A DNA stretch of 32,371 nt from Azospirillum brasilense (GTDB lineage: Bacteria > Pseudomonadota > Alphaproteobacteria > Rickettsiales > UBA3002), in NCBI GenBank assembly GCA_003241645.1, contig QFOX01000018.1, positions 1 through 32,371 on the forward strand, read 5' to 3'. Positions 22,417 through 31,105 of this stretch are shown here, piece by piece. A program made the translations under genes and the position numbers. The notes under the pieces are model-generated. The model did no database searches. It was not told the origin of the DNA and saw nothing but the letters and a program-made list of their open reading frames with translations. Position 1 is the first letter of the stretch. Every line of letters begins with the position of its first letter.

Positions 22417-23129
22417 TGGCAAGCCTGCGCACGGCCATTTTCTTCGCGGGTTGGGTGGCGATGACCGCCCTGCTTGGTGTGCTGGCGTTGCCGGTGCTGC
22501 TTTCGCAGCGCGCGACATGGCGCGTGGCGCATGCCTGGGCCGCGCTCACGCTTTGCTGGCTGCGCATCAGTTGTGGCGTGCGCACGCAGGTGCATGGGGC
22601 AGAACATAAGCCCGTGGGCGGTGGGCTGGTGGCGTGCAAACACCAATCCGCATGGGATACGCTGGTGCTGTGGCGCACGCTGAAGAACCCCGCCTTCGTG
22701 CTGAAAAAGCAGCTTTACCTGATCCCCGTATTTGGCTGGTACCTTTGGCGCAGCGGGCAGATCGCGATTGACCGCAAAGCCGGCCGTGAAGCCATGCGCA
22801 GCATGCTGGAGCAGGCAAAACTGCTGGCAGCGCAGGGGCGCACAATCGTTATTTTCCCTGAGGGTACGCGCGTGCCACCCGGCGAAGAAGTGCCGTTCCA
22901 TGCCGGTGTGGCGCGCCTCAGCCAGACCCTTGGCATGGGGGTGACGCCCGCCGCGCTGAACGGTGGGCTGTTCTGGCCCAAACACAGCCTGAAGAAACTT
23001 CCGGGTACGGCCATCTTGGAATTCCTGCCGCCGCTGCCCGTGTTCGTGGAACCGGTAGCGCCATGGCTGGCGCAGCTTCAGCGCGTGGTGAACACGCGCA
23101 CCGCCCAGCTCGAGCGTGAGGCGGCTTAG
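22413..23129 (+). CDS. plsC: 1-acyl-sn-glycerol-3-phosphate acyltransferase
   Basis: The 238-residue membrane-associated enzyme makes phosphatidic acid from lysophosphatidic acid. It has N-terminal hydrophobic helices (about 8-50), the catalytic HQSAWD (His77, Asp82), the acceptor-binding motif FPEGTR (148-153) and a later GVTPAALNGG block. Length and motifs are standard for PlsC. Translation is probably coupled to the ydcF-like gene through the ATGA overlap. The 3' end overlaps the convergent ftsE by 4 bp. Confidence 0.95.
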   Translation: MMASLRTAIFFAGWVAMTALLGVLALPVLLSQRATWRVAHAWAALTLCWLRISCGVRTQVHGAEHKPVGGGLVACKHQSAWDTLVLWRTLKNPAFVLKKQLYLIPVFGWYLWRSGQIAIDRKAGREAMRSMLEQAKLLAAQGRTIVIFPEGTRVPPGEEVPFHAGVARLSQTLGMGVTPAALNGGLFWPKHSLKKLPGTAILEFLPPLPVFVEPVAPWLAQLQRVVNTRTAQLEREAA

Positions 23130-23788
23130 CGTCGGCTGCGGTGCAGCTGGCCTTCGCGCAGGTACAGCGTGGGGTAATCGAACGCTTCCATCAGCGCCGC
23201 ATCGTGTGTGGCGAACACGATGGTGGTGCCCACTTTGTTCAGCGAGCGGAACAAATGCATCAGCTTCATGCTGAGGTCGTGGTCGAGGTTGCCGGTCGGC
23301 TCATCCGCCAGAATGAGCAGGGGCTTGTTGATGACCGCGCGGGCAATGGCCACGCGTTGCTTCTGTCCACCGGAGAGCAGGTTGGGCCGCACATCGGCAA
23401 AGCCATCCAACCCGATCCATTCCAGCAGCTCCTGCGTTTTCTCGGCGATCACTTCGCGCGGCTCGCCCAGAATTTTCAGGGGCAGGCCCACGTTCTGCGC
23501 CACGGTAAGGTGGTTGAGCAGCTGGTAGTCTTGGAACACGGTGCCCACCTTGCGGCGCGCCAGCGGCAGCGCTTCGCGGCTCAGGCGGGTCACGTCCTGC
23601 CCGAAGAGGTGCAACTGCCCGCTGGTGGGCTTTAGCGACAGTGCGAGCATGCTGAGCAGCGACGATTTGCCTGCCCCGCTGGCACCCGACACGAACGTGA
23701 ACGAACCGGCTTCCAGATGCAGGTTGATGTTACGCAGCACCGGTTTGCCGGGCATGTATTCGAAGGACAGGTTGTTGCAGCGGATCAT
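23126..23788 (-). CDS. ftsE: Cell division ATP-binding protein FtsE
   Basis: The 220-residue ABC ATPase has Walker A GASGAGKSS (35-43), a Q-loop at VFQDYQLL, signature LSGGQKQRVAIARA (138-151), Walker B LLILADEPTGNLD (157-169) and H-loop His at FATHD. The N-terminal MIRCNNLSFEY and the overall length match FtsE more than LolD or other short ABC ATPases. It partners FtsX, whose gene lies on the other strand 1.9 kb away with gmhB, ydcF-like and plsC between. It is divergent from the zinc-ribbon gene, a pairing seen in other alphaproteobacteria where ftsX directly follows ftsE. Confidence 0.9.
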   Translation of the reverse strand: MIRCNNLSFEYMPGKPVLRNINLHLEAGSFTFVSGASGAGKSSLLSMLALSLKPTSGQLHLFGQDVTRLSREALPLARRKVGTVFQDYQLLNHLTVAQNVGLPLKILGEPREVIAEKTQELLEWIGLDGFADVRPNLLSGGQKQRVAIARAVINKPLLILADEPTGNLDHDLSMKLMHLFRSLNKVGTTIVFATHDAALMEAFDYPTLYLREGQLHRSRR

Positions 23789-23884
23789 CGCTTACGGCCT
23801 TGGCGGTGGGGCGGGCCCCGTGGATTTGAGTGTCAGGCCACAAGTTATATTGCCTATCGCGCGCGCGTTCTATAGATTTCTCTC

Positions 23885-24547
23885 ATGATTTTGGATTGCC
23901 CCGGTTGCCATGCACGGTTCCTAGTGGCCGATGCGCAGATACCGCCCGCTGGCCGCACTGTGAAGTGCGGCAAGTGCGCGCACCATTGGCATGTGCAGCA
24001 TCCGGCCGACAGCCTGTTCGGCGACATGCTGGAAGCCGAGCTTCACCAGCCGGAGCCGGCAGCCCCCCACAGGCCGCGCCTGCTGCCCGCACTGCGCCCG
24101 CTGGATATTCCGGTGTTGCCCTTCAAGATCGCAGCGCCCGTCATGGCGGTGGCATGGGCCATCATTGCGCTCTATGCCTATTTCCCCAGCTGGCAATACG
24201 GCCCGCTTTCCGGCCTGTATGGCGCGCTCGGCGTGAGCGACACGCGTGACCTCGTGTTCTCGGAAGTGACGATGGAGCGCGAGGAGCTGGAAGGCAAAAC
24301 CAAATTCTGGATCAATGGCAGTTTCGCGAATGAAAGCGCCGAAGCGCGCCTGTTGCCGAGGATGCGCGTGCAGCTGAAGAACAGCGAAGGCGACGTGCTG
24401 TGGCAACGGGTTTACGACGTGAATTACGAAATGAAGGCGGGCGAGGTCTATCCGTTCGCGCTGACGGATGTGGAAACCGGCCTTGCCAAAAGCGCTACCT
24501 CGCTGGTGCTGGATGTGGGCAACAATTTTGAATTGGTGATGCGCTAA
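23885..24547 (+). CDS. MJ0042-type zinc-ribbon, DUF3426-like membrane protein
   Basis: The 220-residue protein begins with an MJ0042 zinc ribbon: MILDCPGCHARFLV ... VKCGKCAHHWHV (Cys5, 8, 28, 31). A Pro-rich linker, one membrane helix (about 80-100) and a periplasmic beta-sandwich-like domain (about 115-220; FWINGSFANESAEARLLPRMRVQL) follow, as in DUF3426 proteins. The function is unknown. The layout, with a cytoplasmic metal-binding head and an external domain, suggests envelope sensing or assembly, which is inference. Its TAATG overlap with hpt implies coupling. Confidence 0.85.
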   Translation: MILDCPGCHARFLVADAQIPPAGRTVKCGKCAHHWHVQHPADSLFGDMLEAELHQPEPAAPHRPRLLPALRPLDIPVLPFKIAAPVMAVAWAIIALYAYFPSWQYGPLSGLYGALGVSDTRDLVFSEVTMEREELEGKTKFWINGSFANESAEARLLPRMRVQLKNSEGDVLWQRVYDVNYEMKAGEVYPFALTDVETGLAKSATSLVLDVGNNFELVMR

Positions 24548-25101
24548 TGAAAAAACCTGTAAAAGCACCTGAGAAACGCAGCATTCCGGTGCTGTTCACC
24601 GCCCACGAGATCAAGGAGCGGGTCGAAGCGCTTGCCACCGAGATCGCAGGCAAGGTGGGGCATGAATTCCTCATCGTGTCGCTGCTGCGCGGCTCGTTCA
24701 TGTTCACCGCCGACCTGGTGCGCGAGCTTTATGCCATCAGCGTGCATCCGCAGATCGATTTCATGACGCTCTCCAGCTATGGCAGCAGCACGCAATCCAG
24801 CGGCAATGTGCAGATCGGCCGCGACCTGACCGACGACGTGAAGGGCAAGACCGTGCTGATCGTGGATGATATTCTGGAAACCGGTCGCACGTTGACCTAC
24901 GCGCGTGACCTGCTGAAAGAGCGCGGCGCGAAAGAGATCAAGATCGCGGTATTGCTGGAAAAACCGGGCAAGCTCGAGGCCGACATCAAGGCCGATTTCG
25001 TGGGCTTCTCCATTCCCGATAAATTCGTCGTCGGCTACGGGCTGGACTACGCCAACCATTACCGCGAACTGCCGTTCATCGGCTACCTCGACGTGCACTA
25101 G
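24547..25101 (+). CDS. hpt: Hypoxanthine phosphoribosyltransferase
   Basis: This 184-residue type I phosphoribosyltransferase salvages hypoxanthine (and possibly guanine) to IMP/GMP using PRPP. It has VSLLRGSFMFTADLVREL (44-61), the flexible-loop region SSYGSSTQSSGNVQI, PRPP-binding VLIVDDILETGRTL (103-116) and the purine-contact DFVGFSIPDKFVVGYGLDY. Length is standard. The gene converges on lysA with a 4-bp overlap of stop codons. Confidence 0.95.
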   Translation: MKKPVKAPEKRSIPVLFTAHEIKERVEALATEIAGKVGHEFLIVSLLRGSFMFTADLVRELYAISVHPQIDFMTLSSYGSSTQSSGNVQIGRDLTDDVKGKTVLIVDDILETGRTLTYARDLLKERGAKEIKIAVLLEKPGKLEADIKADFVGFSIPDKFVVGYGLDYANHYRELPFIGYLDVH

Positions 25102-26351
25102 AGCCAGTCGGGGATTGCTTCGTCCTGCAGCATATCCTCGTAGGTCGGGCGGCGGCGAATGACCGCGTAACGGTCGCCATCCACCAGCACTTCCGGCACC
25201 ATGCGGCGCGAGTTGTAGCTGTTGCTCATGCTGGCGCCGTAGGCACCTGCGGTGCGGAAGGCGATGAGGTCGCCTTCGTTCACCGGCGGCATCAGCAGGT
25301 CCTTGGCGAACACGTCGCTCGATTCGCAGACCGGGCCGACCACATCCACCGGCTTGGCGGTGGCATCGGCCTCGCGCACGGGCACCACGCTGTGCAGCGC
25401 ATCGTACAAAGCCGGGCGCATCAGGTCGTTCATGCCCGCATCGACGATGGCATAGGTGCGGCTGGTGCGTTTCACGTACAGCACTTCGCTGACCAGCACG
25501 CCCGAATTGCCTGCGATGAGGCGGCCGGGTTCCACAATGATCTGCGCGGTGCTGTCACCAAAGATCTCCTGCACCAGCGCGCCATATTCCAGCGGCAGGG
25601 GCGGGGCTTCGCCTTCGGCATAGGGCACGCCGAGCCCACCGCCGAGATCGATGGTGGCGAGCGGAATGCCCATCTCCTTCAGCTCAGCTACGAGCTGCTT
25701 CACGCGCAGATACGCCGCGCGGAACGGGGCGAGTGAGGTGAGCTGCGAGCCGATATGCACCGACACGCCTTTCACCATAATATGCGGCAGCGATTCGGCC
25801 AGCTTGAAGATCGCCGGCGCAATATCGATATCGATGCCGAATTTATTCTCTTTTTTGCCGGTGGAAATTTTGGCGTGGGTATCGGCGTCCACGTCCGGGT
25901 TCACGCGCAGCGCGATGGAGGCATACACGCCCATCTCTTTCGCCACATCGTTCAGCGCCAGCAATTCGCGATCCGATTCCACGTTGAACTGCAGGATCTT
26001 TTGCTGCAACGCAAAGCGCATTTCCTCTTTGGTTTTGCCGACGCCGGAGAACACGATCTTGCTGGCGGGAATGCCGGCAGCAAGCGCGCGGCGCAGCTCG
26101 CCTTCGGACACCACGTCAGCCCCCAGGCCTTCCTGCGCCAGCAGGCGAAGCACGGCAATGTTGCTGCTGGCTTTTACCGCGAAACAGATAATGGGGCTGA
26201 CCGCCTCCAGCGCCTGCGTGAAGATCTGTGCGTGGCGGCGCAGCGTGGCGGCCGAATAGCAATAGAACGGCGTGCCGACCTCGCGTGCGATGGATTCTAC
26301 GGCCGTGTTCTCGGCATGGAGTGTGCCGTTTCGGTAGGTAAAATGGTCCAT
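25098..26351 (-). CDS. lysA: Diaminopimelate decarboxylase
   Basis: This 417-residue PLP enzyme of fold type III performs the last step of lysine synthesis, meso-DAP to L-lysine. The PLP lysine is Lys60 in ICFAVKASSN. VHIGSQ, IDLGGGLGVPY (PLP phosphate loop), VEPGRLIAGNSG and the catalytic CESSDVFAKD follow, with FRTAGAYGASMSNSYNSR at the C-terminus. It starts directly after the lptM stop, with no gap, in the conserved argH-lptM-lysA order. Confidence 0.97.
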   Translation of the reverse strand: MDHFTYRNGTLHAENTAVESIAREVGTPFYCYSAATLRRHAQIFTQALEAVSPIICFAVKASSNIAVLRLLAQEGLGADVVSEGELRRALAAGIPASKIVFSGVGKTKEEMRFALQQKILQFNVESDRELLALNDVAKEMGVYASIALRVNPDVDADTHAKISTGKKENKFGIDIDIAPAIFKLAESLPHIMVKGVSVHIGSQLTSLAPFRAAYLRVKQLVAELKEMGIPLATIDLGGGLGVPYAEGEAPPLPLEYGALVQEIFGDSTAQIIVEPGRLIAGNSGVLVSEVLYVKRTSRTYAIVDAGMNDLMRPALYDALHSVVPVREADATAKPVDVVGPVCESSDVFAKDLLMPPVNEGDLIAFRTAGAYGASMSNSYNSRRMVPEVLVDGDRYAVIRRRPTYEDMLQDEAIPDWL

Positions 26352-26573
26352 TTATGCTGCACCCATGTTGCGCAGCATGGCTTCGGGCGCGGCGGGTGCG
26401 CGCAGCTGTTGCTGCTGTTGTTCGAACTCGCGCATTTCCTGCTCGCGCTGTTGCAGTTTCTCTTCGCGTTTCTGCTCGTAGGCCGGGATCTCGCTGGGCT
26501 TCACCAGCGGGCGTTTGATGCCGCAGGCGCTTAGCGCCATGAGCATGGAAATGAGAAGGATCGAGAATTTCAT
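26352..26573 (-). CDS. lptM: LptM (YifL)-like small lipoprotein
   Basis: The 73-residue lipoprotein precursor has a signal peptide with lipobox LSAC (Cys17) followed immediately by GIKRPLVKP, matching the CGxxGPL motif of LptM/YifL with Arg in place of the second Gly. The rest is a charged, Gln/Glu-rich helix (EQKREEKLQQREQEMREFEQ). In E. coli LptM helps mature the LptD/LptE LPS translocon. Position between argH and lysA is conserved in proteobacteria, which supports the call. Start and stop overlap or abut both neighbours. Confidence 0.88.
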   Translation of the reverse strand: MKFSILLISMLMALSACGIKRPLVKPSEIPAYEQKREEKLQQREQEMREFEQQQQQLRAPAAPEAMLRNMGAA

Positions 26574-27985
26574 AGATAGTCCTTTTGTGCGGCAGCAAGC
26601 GCCTGCTGCACTTGCGAAGGTGCGGTGCCGCCAAGGCTTTCGCGGCGGGCCACGCAGGCATCCAGCGTAATGGCGGCGAACACATCCGCCGTGATGGCAG
26701 CGTGTACCGATTGCATGTCTTCAAGCGTCAACGCATCCAGCGTGGTGTTGCGTGCTTCCGCCAGTTTCACGATGCGCCCGGTGATGTGGTGCGCCTCGCG
26801 GAAGGGAATGTTCAATTGCTGCACCAGCCAGTCGGCCAGATCGGTGGCGTTGAGGAAGCCGCGTGCGCAGGCGGCGCGCATGGCTTCTGCTTGCGGCTGC
26901 ATGTCGGCCACCATGCCCGCCATGGCGGCAAGGCAAAGCAGCGTTTCATCCAGCGCGAAAAACAGCGGGCGTTTGTCTTCCTGCAGGTCCTTGTTGTAGG
27001 CCAGCGGCAGGGCTTTCACGGTGGTCATCAGCGTGACCAGCGCACCGACGATGCCACCGGTTTTGCCGCGCACCAGCTCGGCCGCATCGGGGTTGCGCTT
27101 TTGCGGCATGATGGACGAGCCGCTGGTGAACGCTTCCGAGAATTTCACGAAGCCCACCAGTGGCGTGGCCCAGAAGATCATCTCCTCGGCGAGGCGCGAA
27201 AGATGGGTCGCGAGGATGCTGAGCGCGGCCAGCAGTTCCAGCACGTAGTCGCGGCTGCCCACGGCATCCAGCGAATTGCGCATGGGTCGTGTGAAGCCCA
27301 GTTCAGCTGCGGTCGCTGTACGGTCGATGGGGTAAGTGGTGCCCGCCAGTGCGGCGCTGCCCAGCGGGCTTTCGTTCAGCCGTGCTTTCGCGTCACGCAG
27401 GCGCGAGCGGTCGCGGCCCAGCATTTCCACATAGGCCAGCAGGTGGTGCGCAAAGCTGATGGGCTGGGCGGGCTGCAAATGCGTGAAGCCCGGCATGATG
27501 GTGTGCACATGCGCCTGTGCCTGCGTGAGCAGCGCGGCCTGCAATTGCTGCACGGCGCGCTCCACCACGTCGCAGGCTTCGCGGGCATAGAGCCGCAGGT
27601 CAGTGGCGACCTGATCGTTGCGCGAACGGCCGGTGTGCAGGCGGCCCGCCGCGTCGCCAATGATCTCTTTCAGGCGCGATTCCACGTTCATGTGGATGTC
27701 TTCCAGCGCGGTGCTGAAGGTCAGTGCGCCGGATTCGATCTCGGCCAGTACGTGTGCAAGGCCCTGCTCAATAGCACGCACATCATCACCACTGAGAATG
27801 CCCTGCGCACCCAGCATGCGTGCATGCGCCAGCGAACCCTGAATGTCCTGCGCGTAAAGCCGCTGGTCCACCGCGATGGAGGGGTTGATGGCGGCGAATG
27901 CCTCGGCCGGGCCAAGCGCATAATGCCCGCCCCACATGGGGTTGGCGGTGGCGGATTTCTCGGTGGTGTTTTTCGGCTGGGCCAT
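26570..27985 (-). CDS. argH: Argininosuccinate lyase
   Basis: This 471-residue enzyme cleaves argininosuccinate to arginine and fumarate. Typical motifs are MWGGHY, EDIHMNVE, HTGRSRNDQVATDLRLY, GFTHLQPAQP (catalytic base region), and the signature loop GSSIMPQKRNPD (289-300). The start at 27985 gives the usual family N-terminus (MAQ...MWGG); the frame stays open to 28252, but that extension is the antisense of the tlpA-like gene. Start codons of argH and the divergent tlpA-like gene are only 13 bp apart, so each promoter must lie inside the other gene or further away. Confidence 0.97.
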   Translation of the reverse strand: MAQPKNTTEKSATANPMWGGHYALGPAEAFAAINPSIAVDQRLYAQDIQGSLAHARMLGAQGILSGDDVRAIEQGLAHVLAEIESGALTFSTALEDIHMNVESRLKEIIGDAAGRLHTGRSRNDQVATDLRLYAREACDVVERAVQQLQAALLTQAQAHVHTIMPGFTHLQPAQPISFAHHLLAYVEMLGRDRSRLRDAKARLNESPLGSAALAGTTYPIDRTATAAELGFTRPMRNSLDAVGSRDYVLELLAALSILATHLSRLAEEMIFWATPLVGFVKFSEAFTSGSSIMPQKRNPDAAELVRGKTGGIVGALVTLMTTVKALPLAYNKDLQEDKRPLFFALDETLLCLAAMAGMVADMQPQAEAMRAACARGFLNATDLADWLVQQLNIPFREAHHITGRIVKLAEARNTTLDALTLEDMQSVHAAITADVFAAITLDACVARRESLGGTAPSQVQQALAAAQKDYL

Positions 27986-27998
27986 TATAGTCCTGTGT

Positions 27999-28556
27999 AT
28001 GAAGAAGCTCTCGCATAGCATCGTTTTGTTACTGGCTGCAACGGTTTCTGCGGCGGCCGGTGCCATCACGCCCGTGACCCCACCTGCCGAGCGGTTGTAC
28101 CAGTGGTACGAACTGACCGACATGGCCGCTCCCACCGAGCCGTTCCTGATGGACGGCGAGAAAACCCGTACACTGGCCGATTTCAAGGGGCAGGTGGTGC
28201 TGGTGAACCTGTGGGCCACCTGGTGCACGCCGTGCCTGAAAGAGCTGCCCACGCTGGACGCGCTGGAGGAAAAATACGCCGCTGATGGGCTGGTGGTGCT
28301 GGCCCTTTCGACCGATACGCTGCCCTACAAGCAGCTGCGCGGCTTTGTGGACAAGCAGAAGCTTGCGTTGCCGCACCTCGCGCAGGATACGAGCGGCAAG
28401 ATCTACGACCAGCTGAAAACGCGTGGCCTGCCGCTGACCTACCTGATCGACCGGCAGGGCAAGGTGCGCGCCCGCTTCGCGGGGGCCACTGAATGGCTTG
28501 AGAAAGCCAATACCGACCAGATCGAGAAATTACTCAACGAGCCCGAAGCGCGGTAG
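27999..28556 (+). CDS. TlpA-like thiol:disulfide oxidoreductase
   Basis: The 185-residue precursor has a signal peptide or anchor (about 1-22) and a TlpA/ResA-type thioredoxin domain with active site WATWCTPCLKE (Cys76, Cys79), then LALSTDT, and the cis-Pro region GLPLTYLIDRQGKVRARFAG. TlpA proteins reduce periplasmic partners, often in cytochrome c oxidase maturation. It is divergent from argH, a neighbourhood found in other alphaproteobacteria. Its 3' end overlaps the convergent HAD gene by 27 bp. Start at 27999 rather than an in-frame Met at 27936, which lies inside argH. Confidence 0.92.
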   Translation: MKKLSHSIVLLLAATVSAAAGAITPVTPPAERLYQWYELTDMAAPTEPFLMDGEKTRTLADFKGQVVLVNLWATWCTPCLKELPTLDALEEKYAADGLVVLALSTDTLPYKQLRGFVDKQKLALPHLAQDTSGKIYDQLKTRGLPLTYLIDRQGKVRARFAGATEWLEKANTDQIEKLLNEPEAR

Positions 28557-29333
28557 CGCGTAGGTCGCACCGATCATGTCGAGGTCGGGTTCTTCACCGC
28601 GAATGGCGAGAATGCCGCCGGTGATGAGCAGCGAATCCATGTCCGATTCCGTTGCGCCGATGATATCGGTCAACGGGTTGTCGCCCACGGCCAGCACCTT
28701 GTCGGTGCCCAGCAGGTTGAAAGCGCGCTCGTACACATCCTCGAACGGCTTGCCGATATATTCCACCTGACCGCCCAGCTCGGCATATTCATCGGCCAGT
28801 GTGCCGGCGCAGAGCATCTGCGTGCCGTCGATCTTCACCACCTCGTGGTCCGGGTTCACGCACAGCAGCGGCAGGTTGGCCGCCAGCAGCTTGTGCAGCG
28901 TGGGCAGTACGTCCTCGTGCGGCTGGAAGTCATATTCATAGCCGGTGTTCAGCACGAAATCGGCATCGTCCACGCCCTTGGCGCGGGTGTAGGCGGGCAG
29001 GGTGCTGAGGATGTCCTCGTCCTTGCTGGGGCCGAGGTAATAGTAGCGTGTGCCCAGCCATTCGGGGTCTTCGGCCAGAATATCATGCGCCACCTGACCC
29101 GAGGTGATCACGTCCAGATAGTGTTCGCGGTTGATGCCGAGTTTGTCGAGCACGGCGCGCGCCTTGTCGGCCACGCGCGGCGCGTTGGAAAGGAACACCA
29201 CCGGCTTGCCCTGCGCGTGCAGGTAGGCAAGCGTTTCGGCCACGCCGGGGTACAGCGCCGTGCCGTCATGGATCACGCCCCAGAGGTCCACGATCAGCGC
29301 CTCGTACGACGCAACGATGTCTTGCAGTTTCAT
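28530..29333 (-). CDS. HAD-superfamily class IIA hydrolase (TIGR01459 type)
   Basis: The 267-residue HAD hydrolase has motif I VDLWGVIHDG (nucleophile Asp16, with Trp where many HADs have the second Asp), motif II FLSNAPR, and motif III/IV region IGKPFEDVYERA ... AVGDNPLTDIIGA. These fit the NagD-like IIA group known as TIGR01459, found mainly in alphaproteobacteria. Substrate unknown. It begins 1 bp after the lysS stop, so it is co-transcribed with lysS. Confidence 0.88.
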   Translation of the reverse strand: MKLQDIVASYEALIVDLWGVIHDGTALYPGVAETLAYLHAQGKPVVFLSNAPRVADKARAVLDKLGINREHYLDVITSGQVAHDILAEDPEWLGTRYYYLGPSKDEDILSTLPAYTRAKGVDDADFVLNTGYEYDFQPHEDVLPTLHKLLAANLPLLCVNPDHEVVKIDGTQMLCAGTLADEYAELGGQVEYIGKPFEDVYERAFNLLGTDKVLAVGDNPLTDIIGATESDMDSLLITGGILAIRGEEPDLDMIGATYALPRFGLVE

Positions 29334-29334
29334 G

Positions 29335-30918
29335 TTATGCCGCCGCTTTGTTCGACAGGGCGTGGTCGATCAACGCCACGGTTTCCTTCGCACCATACAG
29401 CGCAATGAAGCCGCCCATGCGCGGGCCCTGGCTGCTGCCGAGCAGCACTTCGTAGTTGGCCTTGAACCAGTCGCGCATGGTTTCCTTGCTGTAATACTTC
29501 ATGCCGAGATCGTAGATCTTGGTCATAATGTCGTCGGCGCTGGTGCCTTCCGGCAAGGTGGCAAGGTACGCGCGCAATTCTTCGAATGCCGCGCGCTCGG
29601 TTTCGGTGGGGGCGCGGAACTGTTTCGTGGGCTTCACGAAATCATGGTAATAGCGCACGGCGTAGCCCACCAGCGCATCCAGCCGTGGGCATTCGGCGGG
29701 CGATGCGTTCGGGTACAGGCGCGAAATGAAGCCCCACAGCACGTCCTTGCTTTCGGCGTTGCAGGCGGAAACAAGGTTGAGTAGCAGCGCGAACGAGATC
29801 TCGGCGGCCTCCGGCGCGGGCGCTTTGCCACCGTGGATGTGCCATGCCGGGTTTTCCATTTGCGCGGCGGCGTCTTCACCGGCGAATTTGCCAAGGAAGG
29901 TCTGGTATTCATCCACGCTTTTGGGGATCACGTCAAAATACAATTTCTTCGCCTTGCGGGGGCTTTGGAACATGTACAGCGACAGCGATTCAGCCGGGCC
30001 GTAGGTCAGCCACTCGTCGATGGTCAGGCCGTTGCCTTTGGATTTGCTGATCTTCTCGCCTTTTTCATCGAGGAACAGCTCGAACATCATTTGCTGCGGC
30101 GGCACGCCACCGGCAATGCGGCAGATCGCGTCGTATAATTTGGCGGAAACGAGGTGGTCCTTGCCATACATTTCGTAATCCACGCCCAGCGCGGCCCAGC
30201 GCATGCCCATGTCGGGTTTCCATTGCAGTTTGCAATGCCCGCCGGTCACCGGTACTTCCTCGCGGCTGCCATCTTCTTCTTCGTACACGATGGTGCCTTT
30301 GCTTTTGTTCACCTCGTGCACTTTAGCCAGCAGCACTTTGCCACTGCGCGGCGACACGGGCAGGAACGGCGAATAGGTCTGCTGGCGTTCTTCGCCCAGC
30401 GTCGGCAGCATCACCTGCATCACCTTGTCGTAATTCTCGAGGATGCGCAGCAGCGCCGCGTCGAACTCGCCGCTTTTGTAGGTTTCGGTCGAGGATTTGA
30501 ATTCGTAATCGAACCCGAAATGGTCGAGGAACGCACGCAGGCGTGCATTCATGTGGTGGCCGAAGCTCTCATGCGTGCCGAACGGATCGGGCACGCTGGT
30601 CAACGGTTTGCCGAGGTTGGCGGCGATCATTTCGGCGTTCGGCAGGTTATCCGGCACTTTGCGCAAGCCGTCCATATCGTCGGAGAAACAGATCAACCGC
30701 GTGGGGATCGTGCCTTCGGTCAGCGTTTCGAACGCTTTGCGCACCATGGTGGTGCGGGCGACCTCGCCGAACGTGCCGATATGCGGCAGGCCCGAGGGGC
30801 CATAGCCGGTCTCGAACAGCGCGTAGCCTTTGGGGTTGCCGTTCTTCTCGAGGCGGGCGAGGAGGGCGCGGGCTTCTTCAAACGGCCAGGCGCGGGCGGC
30901 AGCGGCGGTCGGGTTCAT
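29335..30918 (-). CDS. lysS: Lysyl-tRNA synthetase, class I
   Basis: The 527-residue synthetase is of the class I (archaeal-type) form used by most alphaproteobacteria in place of the class II enzyme. It has the HIGH-type motif PHIGTFGEV (45-53), KISKSKGNG (289-297) as KMSKS, and conserved YEMYGKDHLVSAKLYD. Length is typical. AAAGGA upstream may be the ribosome-binding site. It heads a two-gene unit with the HAD hydrolase. The 187-bp divergent region to the SPOR gene holds its promoter; a single TTAA is present there, without a paired half-site. Confidence 0.96.
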   Translation of the reverse strand: MNPTAAAARAWPFEEARALLARLEKNGNPKGYALFETGYGPSGLPHIGTFGEVARTTMVRKAFETLTEGTIPTRLICFSDDMDGLRKVPDNLPNAEMIAANLGKPLTSVPDPFGTHESFGHHMNARLRAFLDHFGFDYEFKSSTETYKSGEFDAALLRILENYDKVMQVMLPTLGEERQQTYSPFLPVSPRSGKVLLAKVHEVNKSKGTIVYEEEDGSREEVPVTGGHCKLQWKPDMGMRWAALGVDYEMYGKDHLVSAKLYDAICRIAGGVPPQQMMFELFLDEKGEKISKSKGNGLTIDEWLTYGPAESLSLYMFQSPRKAKKLYFDVIPKSVDEYQTFLGKFAGEDAAAQMENPAWHIHGGKAPAPEAAEISFALLLNLVSACNAESKDVLWGFISRLYPNASPAECPRLDALVGYAVRYYHDFVKPTKQFRAPTETERAAFEELRAYLATLPEGTSADDIMTKIYDLGMKYYSKETMRDWFKANYEVLLGSSQGPRMGGFIALYGAKETVALIDHALSNKAAA

Positions 30919-31105
30919 GGGCAGGGTATCCTTTGTTAACGATTGTGCTGCTTAGCCCGCAGCCTGCCGCTTGGAAAGGAAAATCAGCGGGTGGCGCTGG
31001 GTGCGCTGCGGCGAAAAAGCCCTTGCGCGGGTTGGGTGATTTCTTTAGACACAACCGTAATATGTGGCCGGGGTGACGGCCTGCGATCTATTGTGGGGAG
31101 CTTCT

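Noticed and set aside
26585..28018. 477-codon open frame on the plus strand
   Set aside because: It is a mirror frame of argH and lacks domain signatures.
30919..31105. CtrA box between lysS and the SPOR gene
   Set aside because: Only a single TTAA is present (around 30936) and no partner half-site lies 7 bp away.
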